Shown: positions 16,646 to 25,813 of the stretch, piece by piece
Layout: each line of letters begins with the position of its first letter
Position numbering within the stretch: the first letter of the stretch is position 1
Assembly (NCBI GenBank): GCA_036264355.1
Contig: DATARD010000398.1
Span: 1 to 64,000 of the forward strand
Direction of reading: 5' to 3'
From: UBA5704 sp036264355
GTDB taxonomy: Bacteria; Acidobacteriota; Thermoanaerobaculia; Multivoradales; UBA5704
DNA length: 64,000 bases
Notes under the pieces: model-generated
The model's input: the letters and a program-made list of their open reading frames with translations, nothing else
Told to the model about the DNA's origin: nothing
Database searches by the model: none
Translations under genes and position numbers: made by a program

Positions 16646-16921
16646 TGTGCTCCGTTTCTGGATGCTCTAGGGTCGGATGGGCGTCTGCTGGTAGGCGGGA
16701 GTGGGGCGGAGGAGGAGTGTAGAGGGCGGCGCCATGGTCCGCAGCATATTGTGCCCATCCGCAGGAGTTTGCGCAACCCCAAGGGGGCTCACCCTCGAAT
16801 TATCGATCGAGAATCTGCTCCAAAGCTTGGCAGGAGCATTGCATGAAGCGTCGTTTGACATGAACCGGGAAACGTTGGTAGAAAGCCGCCAAACATCTGG
16901 ATAACCTTTGAGGTACTGCAA
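16646..16921. promoter_or_regulatory. Divergent control region, candidate promoter before arsR-type gene
   Basis: These 276 bp separate two divergent genes and hold no convincing coding frame. On the plus strand TTGACA (16855-16860) is followed 18 nt later by TAGAAA (16879-16884), a plausible sigma70 promoter for the ArsR-type gene. The whole space is less GC-rich than the genes. I saw no clear ArsR operator palindrome. Confidence 0.4.
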
Positions 16922-17269
16922 ATGAGAGGCGAGGCACCGAGCATGTCGTCCAAGGAGATGGCCCAGGTGAGGAAGAACCTGGAGGGAACCCCTGCCATCG
17001 AAGAGTGCGCGGATCTGATGAACCTGGCGGGCAACTCCACCCGGCTCAAGCTGCTCTATCTGCTCGACAACATGAAAGAGCTGTGCGTGTGCGATCTGGC
17101 GGAGATGTTGGGGGTTTCGGTGTCGGCGGTTTCCCAGCATCTGGCGAAGCTCCGGGCTTACGGGCTGGTGGCTCCGCGCCGGGACGCCCAGACCATCTAT
17201 TACCGGCTCACCCCGAGCGATTTCAACGCCAAGCTGCGCGAGAACTTCTTCAAACAGTTCCAGGTCTAG
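16922..17269 (+). CDS. ArsR/SmtB family winged-helix repressor
   Basis: The protein has 115 residues. The winged helix shows NLAGNSTRLKLLYLLDN, the metal-binding-type segment ELCVCDLAEMLG (alpha3 ELCVCD, about residues 57-62), the recognition helix SVSAVSQHLAKLRAYGLV and the wing RRDAQTIYYRLT. The two cysteines of ELCVCD are the classic ArsR/SmtB/CadC site, so metal or arsenite sensing is likely, though the metal is not predictable. No metal exporter, reductase or methyltransferase gene is adjacent, so its target may lie elsewhere or be itself. An internal ATG at 16943 (MSSKEMAQV) is an alternative start and fits the family length better. Confidence 0.88.
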   Translation: MRGEAPSMSSKEMAQVRKNLEGTPAIEECADLMNLAGNSTRLKLLYLLDNMKELCVCDLAEMLGVSVSAVSQHLAKLRAYGLVAPRRDAQTIYYRLTPSDFNAKLRENFFKQFQV

Positions 17270-17270
17270 A

Positions 17271-17304
17271 GCGCGGGCCGCGGGGTTTCCTGCGGCCCGC
17301 TGCG
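17271..17304 (+). terminator. GC-rich hairpin after the ArsR-type gene
   Basis: GCGGGCCGC (17273-17281) pairs with GCGGCCCGC (17292-17300) around a loop containing GGGTTTCC. It begins right after the stop codon. There is no clear run of T, so it is a weak candidate for an intrinsic terminator. Confidence 0.4.
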
Positions 17305-17371
17305 CAGGCGTTCTAGCCGGCCGGGTCGCCCTGGGTTGGTGGGGCGGGACGCCCGCCTCCGTCTTCCACGC

Positions 17372-17377
17372 TACAAT
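17372..17377 (+). promoter_or_regulatory. Candidate -10 box before the threonine synthase-like gene
   Basis: TACAAT lies in GCTACAATCCGCG, 41 bp before the ATG. The same 13-base word occurs at 29567-29579 before metG. The repetition at two gene starts supports a sigma70 -10 box with a fixed discriminator. The -35 regions are GC-rich and not recognisable. Confidence 0.5.
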
Positions 17378-17418
17378 CCGCGCGCACGCAGCACTCCAAC
17401 CCAGGAGACGCGACACGC

Positions 17419-18585
17419 ATGGACATCAAGACGGAGACGGAAGACCGCTGGGCGGTCCGGCTGGTCTGCTCGCGGACGGGGGTGACGGCTCCGCTCGATG
17501 AGCCGGCTTTCCTGTCGCCTGCCGGGGCTCCCTGGCTGGTGGAGTATGAATTGGACGCCGCGAAGGGGGAGCGTCTGAAGCGGGCTCTTCCGGGCCGGCC
17601 GTGGACGCTGTGGCGGTATCGCGAGTTGTTGCCGGTCTCCCGGTTCGCGGACCGGGTCGATCTCGGGGAAGGCGGGACGCCGCTGGTCCGCTTGCGCCGC
17701 TCGGCTCCGCGCTTGTTTCCAGACGGCGTCGAGGTCCTGATGAAGGACGAGGCGCTCAATCCGACCGGATCGTTCAAGGCGCGCGGATTGTCGCTGGCGG
17801 TGAACCGGGCTCGCGAGCTGGGGGCCGCGGGGGTGCAGCTCGCGAGCGCGGGGAATGCGGCTCTGGCGCTGACCGCCTATGCCGCCGCCGCGGGTTTGAA
17901 GGCGCGGGTGGCGCTGCCGGCGGATACGCCGCGCACGGTTTTTGAGCGGTGCAAGGCGCACGGAGCGGAGGTGCTGTCGTCTCCGGGCACGCTGGTCGAG
18001 GCGGCGAAGCTCTTGGGCGACGATCTGTGGAACGTGTCGACGCTCAAGGAGCCGTACCGCGCGGAGGGGAAGAAGACGATGGGGCTGGAGCTCGCCGAGC
18101 AGCTCGGCTGGGAGCTGCCGGACTGGATCGTCTATCCGCTCGGCGGCGGTACCGGGATCGTGGGCATGCACAAGGCGTTCGATGAGCTGCGGCGCCTCGG
18201 GTTGATCGGCGCGAAAAAGCCGCGCTTCGTGATCGTCCAGATGGCCGGCTGCGCGCCGATCGTCCGCGCTTTCGAGCAGGGGAAGGAAGCGGCGGAGACG
18301 TGGCAGGATCCGCACACCGAGGTCTGGGGGTTGCGCGTGCCGAAGGCGATCGGCGATTTCCTGGTGCTGCGGGCGGTGCGCGAGTCGGGCGGCCGGGCGA
18401 TCGCGATCGAGGAGTCGCGCCTGCCGGCGGTGACCGACCGTCTGGCCCGCCAGGAAGGGTTGCGCGTGGGGCCGGAGGGCGCCGCCGCGTTCGCCGCCGT
18501 GGACGACCTCGCCGCCGCGGGCGCGTTCTCAGCCGGCGAGCGGGTGGTGGTGTTCCAGACGGGCGACCCGGCGAACTACGTGTGA
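17419..18585 (+). CDS. Threonine synthase-like PLP enzyme (fold type II)
   Basis: The protein has 388 residues. The pyridoxal phosphate lysine is K120 in NPTGSFKARG; the phosphate loop GGGTGI (about residue 238) and SAGNAALALTAYAAAAG follow the threonine synthase/threonine dehydratase pattern. Short N-terminal part (RLVCSRTGVTAPLD) resembles the zinc-ribbon-like start of archaeal-type threonine synthases, with only one Cys retained. It would turn O-phosphohomoserine into threonine, or act on a related amino acid. It is the first of four coupled genes (serine hydrolase, thiolase, SDR), an unusual context for threonine synthesis, so another substrate is possible. Confidence 0.82.
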   Translation: MDIKTETEDRWAVRLVCSRTGVTAPLDEPAFLSPAGAPWLVEYELDAAKGERLKRALPGRPWTLWRYRELLPVSRFADRVDLGEGGTPLVRLRRSAPRLFPDGVEVLMKDEALNPTGSFKARGLSLAVNRARELGAAGVQLASAGNAALALTAYAAAAGLKARVALPADTPRTVFERCKAHGAEVLSSPGTLVEAAKLLGDDLWNVSTLKEPYRAEGKKTMGLELAEQLGWELPDWIVYPLGGGTGIVGMHKAFDELRRLGLIGAKKPRFVIVQMAGCAPIVRAFEQGKEAAETWQDPHTEVWGLRVPKAIGDFLVLRAVRESGGRAIAIEESRLPAVTDRLARQEGLRVGPEGAAAFAAVDDLAAAGAFSAGERVVVFQTGDPANYV

Positions 18586-19637
18586 AGCCCTTCCTCGACG
18601 ACCTCCTCCGCTCCGGGGCCGCCACCGCCGCGGCCACCGCGGTGGGAACGGCAGACCGCATCCTCTCGCAAGAGGCGGCCGGAGCCACGGTGGGCTCCCG
18701 CTTCGACTACGCGTCGCTCACCAAGCCGTTCGTCGCGACGCTGGCGCTGGTGCTCGATGCCGAGCGCGTCCTCCCGCTCTCCACCCGGATCGGCGAGGTG
18801 TGGCCGGCGGCGGACCCGCGCCTGAGCCGGCGGCCGTTGTCGGATCTCCTGCGGCACCGCTCGGGTCTGGCGGCGTGGAAGCCGCTCTACCATCTCTGCC
18901 GGTCGCGCGCGGAGGTGCTCGATCTGATCCTCGGCGGCTCGCTCCTCGGCACGCGGGCCGGAACGTACAGCGATCTCGACTACATCCTCTTTGGCATGAC
19001 GGCGGAGCGGGTCACCGGCGTCGCGCTCGGCGAGCTGGTGCGGTCGCGCGTCCTGATCCCCCTGGGGCTTTCCAGCGTAGAGCCGGCTCCGGGAGATCGG
19101 CCCGATGCCTCAGACATCGTAGAAAGCCGCATGGGCTCGGCGCAGGAGGTGCTCCTCGCCGCCAGGCAGGGGCTGACCATCGTGCCGCCGCCGCTGGCTC
19201 CGCGCGGCATGCCGCAGGACGGCAATGCGCGCTTTCTGATCGGCCTTGCGGGGGGACCGGGGCACATGTCCGGCCACGCCGGGCTGTTCGGCACGGCACG
19301 GGAGCTCTGGGCGCTGGGGGCGGAATGGCTGGCACCCGGGCGTTTGTTGCAGCCGGAGGGAGTGGCCGCGGCTCTCGGTGGCGGTGGCTCCTTCGCTCTC
19401 GGCTGGTGGCGGCGGACACTCCGTGGCAGCGCCGGCCGCACCCTGTCTCGCAGCTCGTTCGGACATACCGGCTTTACCGGAGGCAGTCTGTGGATCGATC
19501 CCCGCGCCGGAATCGCGGATAACACCGGGCGGATCTTCGTCCTCCTCGCGGCACGGGCCGATCCGCTCAGCAACATGAACCGTTGGCGCCGGCGCTTCCA
19601 TGGGCTGGCTTCCCGTAGAATCTTCTTGGAGGCATGA
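18582..19637 (+). CDS. Serine hydrolase of the beta-lactamase/esterase fold
   Basis: The protein has 351 residues. The SxxK motif is SLTK (Ser45, Lys48 in DYASLTKPF), the second Tyr is in TYSDLDYILFG and the third motif region is FGHTGFTGGSLWIDP (HTG). This is the class C beta-lactamase/DD-peptidase/esterase fold. No signal peptide is visible, so it may be a cytoplasmic esterase rather than a penicillin-binding protein. I chose the GTG at 18582 because it overlaps the stop of the preceding gene (GTGA); the longer upstream frame is a shadow. It ends in an ATGA overlap with the thiolase gene. Confidence 0.85.
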   Translation: MKPFLDDLLRSGAATAAATAVGTADRILSQEAAGATVGSRFDYASLTKPFVATLALVLDAERVLPLSTRIGEVWPAADPRLSRRPLSDLLRHRSGLAAWKPLYHLCRSRAEVLDLILGGSLLGTRAGTYSDLDYILFGMTAERVTGVALGELVRSRVLIPLGLSSVEPAPGDRPDASDIVESRMGSAQEVLLAARQGLTIVPPPLAPRGMPQDGNARFLIGLAGGPGHMSGHAGLFGTARELWALGAEWLAPGRLLQPEGVAAALGGGGSFALGWWRRTLRGSAGRTLSRSSFGHTGFTGGSLWIDPRAGIADNTGRIFVLLAARADPLSNMNRWRRRFHGLASRRIFLEA

Positions 19638-20824
19638 TGAACCTTCGCGATCTGGTGTTCCTCGACGGGGTGCGCACCCCGATGATCGATTACAACGGCG
19701 ACTTCGCCGACGTCTCGGCGATCGAGCTCGGCGCCCATGCAGCGCGCGCGCTGCTGGAGAAGACGGGCGTCGCGGGCAGCGAGATCGACCACGCGGTGGT
19801 GGGCAACGCGCTCCAGACCTCGCCGGACGCCATCTACGGCGCGCGCCACGTGGCGCTCAAGGCCGGCCTGCCGAAAGAGGTTCCGGCGCTCACCGTCAAC
19901 CGCCTGTGCGGCTCCGGCATCCAGTCCGTGATCTCCGGCGCGCAGATGATCCTCACCGGCGACGCGACGACCACCCTGGTGGGCGGCATGGAGAACATGT
20001 CGCAGGCGCCGCACGTGATCTGGGGCGCGCGCAAGGGGTTCAAGCTCGGGCAGGGCCAGCTCCAGGATCTGCTGATGGTCGCCCTGATGGACAGCTACTG
20101 CGGCTGCTACATGGCGCAGACGAGCAATAACCTGGCGCGCGACTATGGGATCAGCCGGCAGGAGCAGGACGAATTCGCCATCCTCTCGCAACAGCGCGCC
20201 GGCGCGGCCTGGGCGTCGGGGAAGATGGCCGACGAGGTGGTGCCGGTCGAGGTGGGGAAGGGGAAGCGGGCGAAGAAGGTGGAGAAGGACGACCACCTGC
20301 GTCCGGCGACCACGATGGACGATCTGGCCGGACTGCCGACCGCCTTCGACAAGGACGGCTTCGTCACCGCCGGCAACGCCTCCGGCATCGTGGACGGCGC
20401 CGCGATGATGCTGCTCACCACCGCCGAGAAGGCGAAGGCGCGGGGGATCAAGCCGCTGGGGCGGATCGTCTCCTGGGCGGTGGTCGGCGTCGAGCCGTCG
20501 CGCATGGGGATCGGACCGGCGCCGGCCATCCGCGCCGCGCTCGACAAGGCGGGGATGACGCTCGCCGATCTCGACCTGATCGAGATCAATGAAGCCTTCG
20601 CCGGCCAGATCCTGGCGGTGGTCAAGGACTTGCAGCTCGACGTGGCCAAGCTGAACGTCAACGGCGGCGCGATCGCCCTCGGCCATCCGCTCGGCGCATC
20701 GGGCACGCGGCTGCTCATCACCCTGCTCAAGGAGCTGCAGCGGCGGGGCGGTGGGGTCGGAGTCGCGTCGGCCTGCATCGGCGGCGGCCAGGGCATCGCC
20801 ATGGTGGTGGAAACCGCTGTATGA
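19634..20824 (+). CDS. Thiolase (acetyl-CoA C-acyltransferase)
   Basis: The protein has 396 residues, the normal length for a thiolase. The acyl-binding cysteine is C92 in NRLCGSGIQSV; EINEAFAGQ, the GHPLGASGTR histidine block and the second cysteine in CIGGGQGIA are all present, so the enzyme should be active. It condenses two acyl-CoA units or cleaves 3-ketoacyl-CoA. With the SDR gene downstream (3-hydroxyacyl-CoA or 3-ketoacyl reductase type), it may form a beta-oxidation or polyhydroxyalkanoate-type module. Start codons overlap ATGA with both neighbours. Confidence 0.95.
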   Translation: MMNLRDLVFLDGVRTPMIDYNGDFADVSAIELGAHAARALLEKTGVAGSEIDHAVVGNALQTSPDAIYGARHVALKAGLPKEVPALTVNRLCGSGIQSVISGAQMILTGDATTTLVGGMENMSQAPHVIWGARKGFKLGQGQLQDLLMVALMDSYCGCYMAQTSNNLARDYGISRQEQDEFAILSQQRAGAAWASGKMADEVVPVEVGKGKRAKKVEKDDHLRPATTMDDLAGLPTAFDKDGFVTAGNASGIVDGAAMMLLTTAEKAKARGIKPLGRIVSWAVVGVEPSRMGIGPAPAIRAALDKAGMTLADLDLIEINEAFAGQILAVVKDLQLDVAKLNVNGGAIALGHPLGASGTRLLITLLKELQRRGGGVGVASACIGGGQGIAMVVETAV

Positions 20825-21576
20825 TTGATCTATCCGGCTATCGGGTTCTGGTGACGGGAGGCAGCCGCGGCATCGGCGCCGCCTGTTGCCGCCTGTTCGC
20901 CGGGGCGGGCGCCACCGTCCTGGTGCAATACCTGGCGAGCGGCGCGGGAGCGAAGAAGGTCCTCGACGAGATCCTGGGGATCGCTCCGCTGCCGCACCGC
21001 ATGGTCCGTTGCGACATCACCGACGGCGACCAGATCGGGGAGCTGTTCGACTTCGTGAACGAGGAGTGGGGAGCTTTGGACTGTCTGGTGAACAACGCCG
21101 GTGTCTGGATCCACGATCCGCTGGTCGAGCTCGACAAACGGAAGCTCGACGCGACGCTGTCGGTCAACGTCGTGGGCCCCTTCCTCTGCTCCCGGGAGGC
21201 CGTGCCCTTGCTCAAGGAATCGCCCAACGGCAGCATCATCAACATCAGCTCGACAGCCGGGCAGCGGGGCGAGGCGTTCTACAGCCCCTACGCGGCGAGC
21301 AAGGGGGCGATGATCTCGGCGACTAAATCGTGGTCCACCGAGCTGGCGCCGGAGATCCGGGTCAACGCGGTGGCTCCCGGCTGGGTGGACACCGACATGA
21401 CCGCCGAGGCCCTCTCCGGCGATGGGCGTGACAAGGCGTTGGCGGCCATCCCCTTGCGGCGGATCGCCACTGCCGAGGACGTCGCCGGCTCGGTGGTCTT
21501 CCTCGCCTCCCCGCTGGCCCGCCACATCACCGGTGAGATTCTCAACGTCAACGGCGGGAGCGTTCTGGTCGGGTAG
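20821..21576 (+). CDS. Short-chain dehydrogenase/reductase (FabG-like)
   Basis: The protein has 251 residues. It has the cofactor motif TGGSRGIGAA, the NNAG motif, ISSTAGQRG with the catalytic Ser, and Y157-x3-K161 (YAASK). The SRG after the glycine motif suggests NADPH. It would reduce a 3-ketoacyl or other keto group, and its coupling to the thiolase gene supports an acyl-CoA substrate. A histidine kinase gene follows 21 bp downstream. Confidence 0.92.
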   Translation: MIDLSGYRVLVTGGSRGIGAACCRLFAGAGATVLVQYLASGAGAKKVLDEILGIAPLPHRMVRCDITDGDQIGELFDFVNEEWGALDCLVNNAGVWIHDPLVELDKRKLDATLSVNVVGPFLCSREAVPLLKESPNGSIINISSTAGQRGEAFYSPYAASKGAMISATKSWSTELAPEIRVNAVAPGWVDTDMTAEALSGDGRDKALAAIPLRRIATAEDVAGSVVFLASPLARHITGEILNVNGGSVLVG

Positions 21577-21597
21577 GGCAGCTCCAGCGGAGACAGC

Positions 21598-24288
21598 GTG
21601 CGGGAGATCCTGGTGAAGAGACGCTGGCTCCAGATCGTGGTGCTCGCCGCGGCCTACGGCTTCGCGGGCTGGCTCGGCCGGCAACTGGCGATTCCGCCGG
21701 GCTATGCGACGGCGGTCTGGCCGGCGTCGGGGATCGCGCTCGCCGGAGTGCTCCTGGGCGGCCGCCGCGTCTGGCCGGGCGTCCTCCTGGGCTCTTTCTG
21801 CGTCAACTTCCTGGCAGCGGTCGAGCCGTCCGCGCCGGCGGGGATGATCATACGGGCGGCCGTGGTCGCGACCCTTCTCGGCGCTTGGGCCTCCCTCCAG
21901 GCGGTGGCCGGCGCCGAGCTGGTGCGCCGTTCGACCGGCGGCGCTGCTCCTCTGATGGACGACCAGCGGCACGTCCTGCGGTTGCTCTTCTGGGGCGGCC
22001 CGGTCGCCTGCCTGATCAGCACGACGCTGGGCGTGCTCACGCTCCTGCTCTGGCACATCATCACGCCGCGTGACGTCCTCTTCCACTGGGCGACCTGGTG
22101 GGTCGGGGATACTCTCGGCGCGCTCATCTTCGCTCCCTTGATCCTGCTCTGGACGGGGCCCTACCGCACCTGGCGGCGGTGGCTTTCAGTGAGCCTGCCG
22201 CTCCTCGCGACGTTCTGCTTGTCGGTCTTCCTCTTTTTCTATGCGAGCCGCCGCGAAGGCGACGCTTTGCGAACCGCGTTCGAGGACCGCGCCCGGACTT
22301 TGACCTCGGCCGTGCGGGCGAGCTGCGACAATCACCTGGAGGTCCTGGTCTCCCTGGACAGCCTGTTCGCGAGCTCCCAGGAGGTGACCGCCCAGGAGTT
22401 CCGCCGCTTCGTGGCCACGGCTCTCCAGCGCCACCCGGGGATTCGCGGTCTGTCGTGGAACCAGCGGCTGACGGCGGCCGAGCGCCCGCGGTTCGAAGCC
22501 GAGACCGGCATGCGGGTCACCGAGATCAATGCGCAGAAGCGGCGCGTGCCGGCGGGACCGCGGAAGGAGTACGTGGTGGTGCGCTACGTCGAGCCGGCCG
22601 CCGACCTCTCGGCCTTGGGGCTCAATATTGCCTCCGAGCCGGTGCGCCGCGAGGCATTGGGGCAGGCCCGCGACACGGGAGAGATCGCGGCGACCGGACC
22701 GATCGTCCTGGTCAGTGAGCAGGGGGAGCGGCGCTCCGTCCTCCTGTTTGCTCCCTTCTACGGCATCGGGAACCTGCCCACGACGATCGAGCAGCGCCGC
22801 CGGGAGCTCCGCGGCTATGCCACCGGCGCGTTCCGCCTCGAGGATCTGGTGGAGCGGGCGATCGAAAACCTGCCTCGTGAAGGGCTGACCATCGCCCTCT
22901 TCGACAGCCAGAGGACGAAGGAGAGCGGTCTGTTGTACGCCGACGGTCGGTGGAGCGATCGCGGCCAGGGCGCCGGGGACCCGGTCTGGCGGGAGGGCTT
23001 CGTGTATGGCCAGCGCCCCTGGGAGATCCGCGTGGCGGCGACGCTCTCCTCTCTGGACTCCCACCGCTCGTGGAGCTCCTGGTTGATCCTCATCTGCGGT
23101 TTTCTCTTCACCGGTCTGCTCGGCGCTTTCCTTCTTGTGGTGAGCTCACGCACGGCGAAGGTGGAGAAGCTGGTCGTCCGGCGCACCGCCGAGCTGCAGA
23201 ACGAGCTCCAGGAGAGGCGCCGCGCCGAAGGGGTCGTACGGCTGAGCGAGGCGCGCAACCGCGCACTCCTGGAGCACATGATCGGCGGCATGATCACTTT
23301 CGACGAGGAGAGCCGGATCGAATCGGTCAACCCGGCGGCCGAGAAGATGCTCGGCTACCGGGAGGACGAGCTGATCGGCCAGAGCGTCGCGCTCCTCATC
23401 GCCGACGCGCCGGCGAATGCGCAGGAGGCGTACCTGCGTAAAGCGCACCAGACGGCCATCGGCCGGCTCACCGAGTGGCGGAGCCGCCGCAAGAACGGCG
23501 AGACGTTCTCCTCCGAAGCGGCCCTGTTCGAGTTCGAGGTCCCCGAAGGACGCCGCTTCGCGTGCAACTTCCAGGACATCTCGGAGCGACGGGAGGTGGA
23601 TCGCCTGAAGTCGGAGTTCGTGTCCACGGTGAGCCACGAGTTGCGCACACCCCTGACCTCGATCCGCGGCTCCCTCGGCCTCCTGGCGGCGGGAGTCCTG
23701 GGCGACCTCTCCCCCCGGGTGCGCGACATCGTCAGCCTGGCCGAGCGCAACGCGGTCCGGCTCACCGCGCTGATCAACGACATCCTGGATTTCGAGCGCC
23801 TGGAGAGCGGCCGGGTCGAGATGCAGATGGAGGACGTGGGATTGCAGTCCCTGTTCGAGCAGTCGCTCGACGCGGTGCGCCCGATGTCCGACGAGCGCCG
23901 GATCACCCTGGTCTGCGGCACGACGGGGCTGCGGCTGCGGGCGGACGCCACGCGCATCGTGCAGGTCCTGGTCAATCTCCTCTCGAACGCGATCAAATTC
24001 TCGCCGTCCGGCCGGGAGATCCGGGTCTGGGCCGAGCAGAAGGACGGAGTCTGGGTGCGCGTCCTGGTGGAAGACCGGGGAATGGGCATCCCCGAGATCT
24101 ACCACCAGAGGATCTTCGAGCGCTTCGCCCAGGTGGAGACCTCGGACAAGCGCGACCAGGGAGGAACCGGGCTGGGTCTCGCGATCTGCAAGGCCATCGT
24201 GGAGCACCACGGAGGCCGCATCGGCGTCGACAGCATCCCCGGCGAAGGGAGCACCTTCTGGTTCGACCTCCCGCAGGCGTCAGCGTGA
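21598..24288 (+). CDS. MASE1-CHASE-PAS sensor histidine kinase
   Basis: The protein has 896 residues. The N-terminal MASE1 membrane domain (about 8-215) has eight hydrophobic segments and the family pattern PPGYATAVWPASGIALA. A periplasmic CHASE domain follows (about 230-480; FRRFVATALQRHPGIRGLSWNQR). After a last membrane segment (about 495-515) come a PAS domain (550-660; EESRIESVNPAAEKMLGY), HisKA with His680 (VSHELRTPL) and HATPase_c (765-890; NAIKFSP, DRGMGIP, GTGLGLAI). It has no receiver domain and no response regulator gene next to it, so its partner is elsewhere. The start GTG at 21598 is favoured; a second GTG is at 21613. Confidence 0.92.
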   Translation: MREILVKRRWLQIVVLAAAYGFAGWLGRQLAIPPGYATAVWPASGIALAGVLLGGRRVWPGVLLGSFCVNFLAAVEPSAPAGMIIRAAVVATLLGAWASLQAVAGAELVRRSTGGAAPLMDDQRHVLRLLFWGGPVACLISTTLGVLTLLLWHIITPRDVLFHWATWWVGDTLGALIFAPLILLWTGPYRTWRRWLSVSLPLLATFCLSVFLFFYASRREGDALRTAFEDRARTLTSAVRASCDNHLEVLVSLDSLFASSQEVTAQEFRRFVATALQRHPGIRGLSWNQRLTAAERPRFEAETGMRVTEINAQKRRVPAGPRKEYVVVRYVEPAADLSALGLNIASEPVRREALGQARDTGEIAATGPIVLVSEQGERRSVLLFAPFYGIGNLPTTIEQRRRELRGYATGAFRLEDLVERAIENLPREGLTIALFDSQRTKESGLLYADGRWSDRGQGAGDPVWREGFVYGQRPWEIRVAATLSSLDSHRSWSSWLILICGFLFTGLLGAFLLVVSSRTAKVEKLVVRRTAELQNELQERRRAEGVVRLSEARNRALLEHMIGGMITFDEESRIESVNPAAEKMLGYREDELIGQSVALLIADAPANAQEAYLRKAHQTAIGRLTEWRSRRKNGETFSSEAALFEFEVPEGRRFACNFQDISERREVDRLKSEFVSTVSHELRTPLTSIRGSLGLLAAGVLGDLSPRVRDIVSLAERNAVRLTALINDILDFERLESGRVEMQMEDVGLQSLFEQSLDAVRPMSDERRITLVCGTTGLRLRADATRIVQVLVNLLSNAIKFSPSGREIRVWAEQKDGVWVRVLVEDRGMGIPEIYHQRIFERFAQVETSDKRDQGGTGLGLAICKAIVEHHGGRIGVDSIPGEGSTFWFDLPQASA

Positions 24289-24296
24289 ACGGCGCG

Positions 24297-24731
24297 TCAG
24301 AGCTTCAGGTTCTTCACGCACTCGTCGAACTTCTTTTCGTTGTCGCTGTAGGCGTTCAGGCAGTAGCTGATCATGTTCAGGCCGCCGATCACCTGGCTGA
24401 GGGCGCGCTGCCGGCGGGCGGTCACGGTGGTGGGGTTGTGGATCGTCTTGTCGTCGATCACCGTTGTGGCGCCCGGCTTGCGGGGCTCGACTTTGGGAGG
24501 CGCGCCGGTCAGCAGCGCCTCTTTGGTGGCGTCGAGGTCCACCGTGACGACCATCACCGCCTTGCGCTGTCCGGTTGCCTTGTCGGTGAAGTTCAGCCAG
24601 TTGTCCTGGACCTTCCAGCCGCCGACGGTTTCGAACGAGACGCCCGTGCGCAGGACCAGCCAGCCGGCCTTCGCCGATGCGGCGGACAACAGCACTGCCA
24701 GAATTCCAGCGATCACCACGCGGTGGCGCAT
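24297..24731 (-). CDS. Small secreted protein of unknown function
   Basis: The protein has 144 residues, with a signal peptide (MRHRVVIAGILAVLLSAASA then KAG). The mature part is basic and has TTVTARRQRALSQVIGGLN and a late Cys pair (YCLNAYSDNEKKFDECVKN) that could form a disulfide. The start at 24731 is supported by GGGGGAGGAACGT just before the ATG; a longer frame lacks a signal. It lies convergent with the kinase gene and upstream of the ureohydrolase on the same strand order (ureohydrolase first). No family recognised. Confidence 0.65.
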   Translation of the reverse strand: MRHRVVIAGILAVLLSAASAKAGWLVLRTGVSFETVGGWKVQDNWLNFTDKATGQRKAVMVVTVDLDATKEALLTGAPPKVEPRKPGATTVIDDKTIHNPTTVTARRQRALSQVIGGLNMISYCLNAYSDNEKKFDECVKNLKL

Positions 24732-24769
24732 ACGTTCCTCCCCCTTCTTCGGATACCCTCTATTTTCCC

Positions 24770-25675
24770 TTAACGCAGGGCCGGGTGTCCAGTGGCCTCC
24801 CGCTCCTGCCGCTCCTGGAGATAGCCCAGGCACTTGTAGATCAGCTTGGCGGCGAGGAAATCGCTGGCCGGCTGATGGCCGAGAGGGGCGAGCTCGATCA
24901 GGTCCATGGCCACCACGGTCTTGGTCGCGAAGAGGTGGCGCAGGAGGGCGAGGGTCGGATACCAGAGGCCGCCGCCCGGCTCGGGAGTGCCGGTCGCCGG
25001 CACGAGGGAGGGGTCGAAGTAGTCGATGTCGAAGGTGAGGTAGATCTTCTCCGGCAGTTTCTGGAGGAGCTGCGGGAAGAGGTCGGCGGCGCAGTCGAGC
25101 TGGTGCCCCCAGATCACCGGCAGGCTCTTGGAGCGGACCACCTCCGCCTCGGGCGCCGAGAGCGACCGGATGCCGATGGCGAGCGCCGGGATGCCGGCGT
25201 CGACCACCCGCTTCATCACGCTGGCGTGGCTGTAGGGCGTTCCTTCAAACTCTTCGCGCAGGTCGGCGTGGGCATCGAACTGCACGACGCCGATCGTGCC
25301 ATGCGTCTCGCGCGCCGCTTTGATCGGCGCCTGGCTCAGGCTGTGCTCGCCGCCCAGGGTGACGAGGAACTTCCCCTTGTCCATGTGGACGCGGCACTCG
25401 GCCTGCAGCTCGGCCATCGCCGCGGCCATGTCGAACGCTTCGGGGAGGAAGGGCGCCAGGGTGGCGATCCCCTGCCGCGACGGATCGGCCCCCAGCTCCT
25501 CGTCATAGAGCTCCATGGACTGCGAGGCGCGGATGATCGCCGCCGGACCGGCGGAGGTCCCTTTGCCATAGGAAGTGGTGCGTTCAAAGGGGACGGGCAG
25601 GACGGCGACGCGGCTGGTTTCGTAGGCGCTCGCCTCCGGCTCCAGAAGGCCGAAGTTGGTGGACAGGAAGGGCAT
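24770..25675 (-). CDS. speB: Agmatinase/arginase family ureohydrolase
   Basis: The protein has 301 residues. The binuclear manganese site is complete: GGEHSLS, FDAHADLR and TFDIDYFDP carry the usual His and Asp ligands. It should hydrolyse a guanidino compound such as agmatine to putrescine and urea; agmatinase is the best guess from length and motifs (DPSLVPATGTPEPGG). No arginine decarboxylase gene is adjacent. The signature order and spacing are normal, so the fold is sure and the substrate is likely but not proven. Confidence 0.88.
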   Translation of the reverse strand: MPFLSTNFGLLEPEASAYETSRVAVLPVPFERTTSYGKGTSAGPAAIIRASQSMELYDEELGADPSRQGIATLAPFLPEAFDMAAAMAELQAECRVHMDKGKFLVTLGGEHSLSQAPIKAARETHGTIGVVQFDAHADLREEFEGTPYSHASVMKRVVDAGIPALAIGIRSLSAPEAEVVRSKSLPVIWGHQLDCAADLFPQLLQKLPEKIYLTFDIDYFDPSLVPATGTPEPGGGLWYPTLALLRHLFATKTVVAMDLIELAPLGHQPASDFLAAKLIYKCLGYLQERQEREATGHPALR

Positions 25676-25813
25676 GGGGGCGGTTTGTAGCAGGCGGCGG
25701 CCGGGGTGTCAACGAAGATGGCATGAAAAAAAGTGTGAGATTGGCGATCCGTTTTCCGTCTTATATGGGGGTAACGGCTCATTCGCTGTCGTCTGGAGCC
25801 GGAAAGGAGAGCG

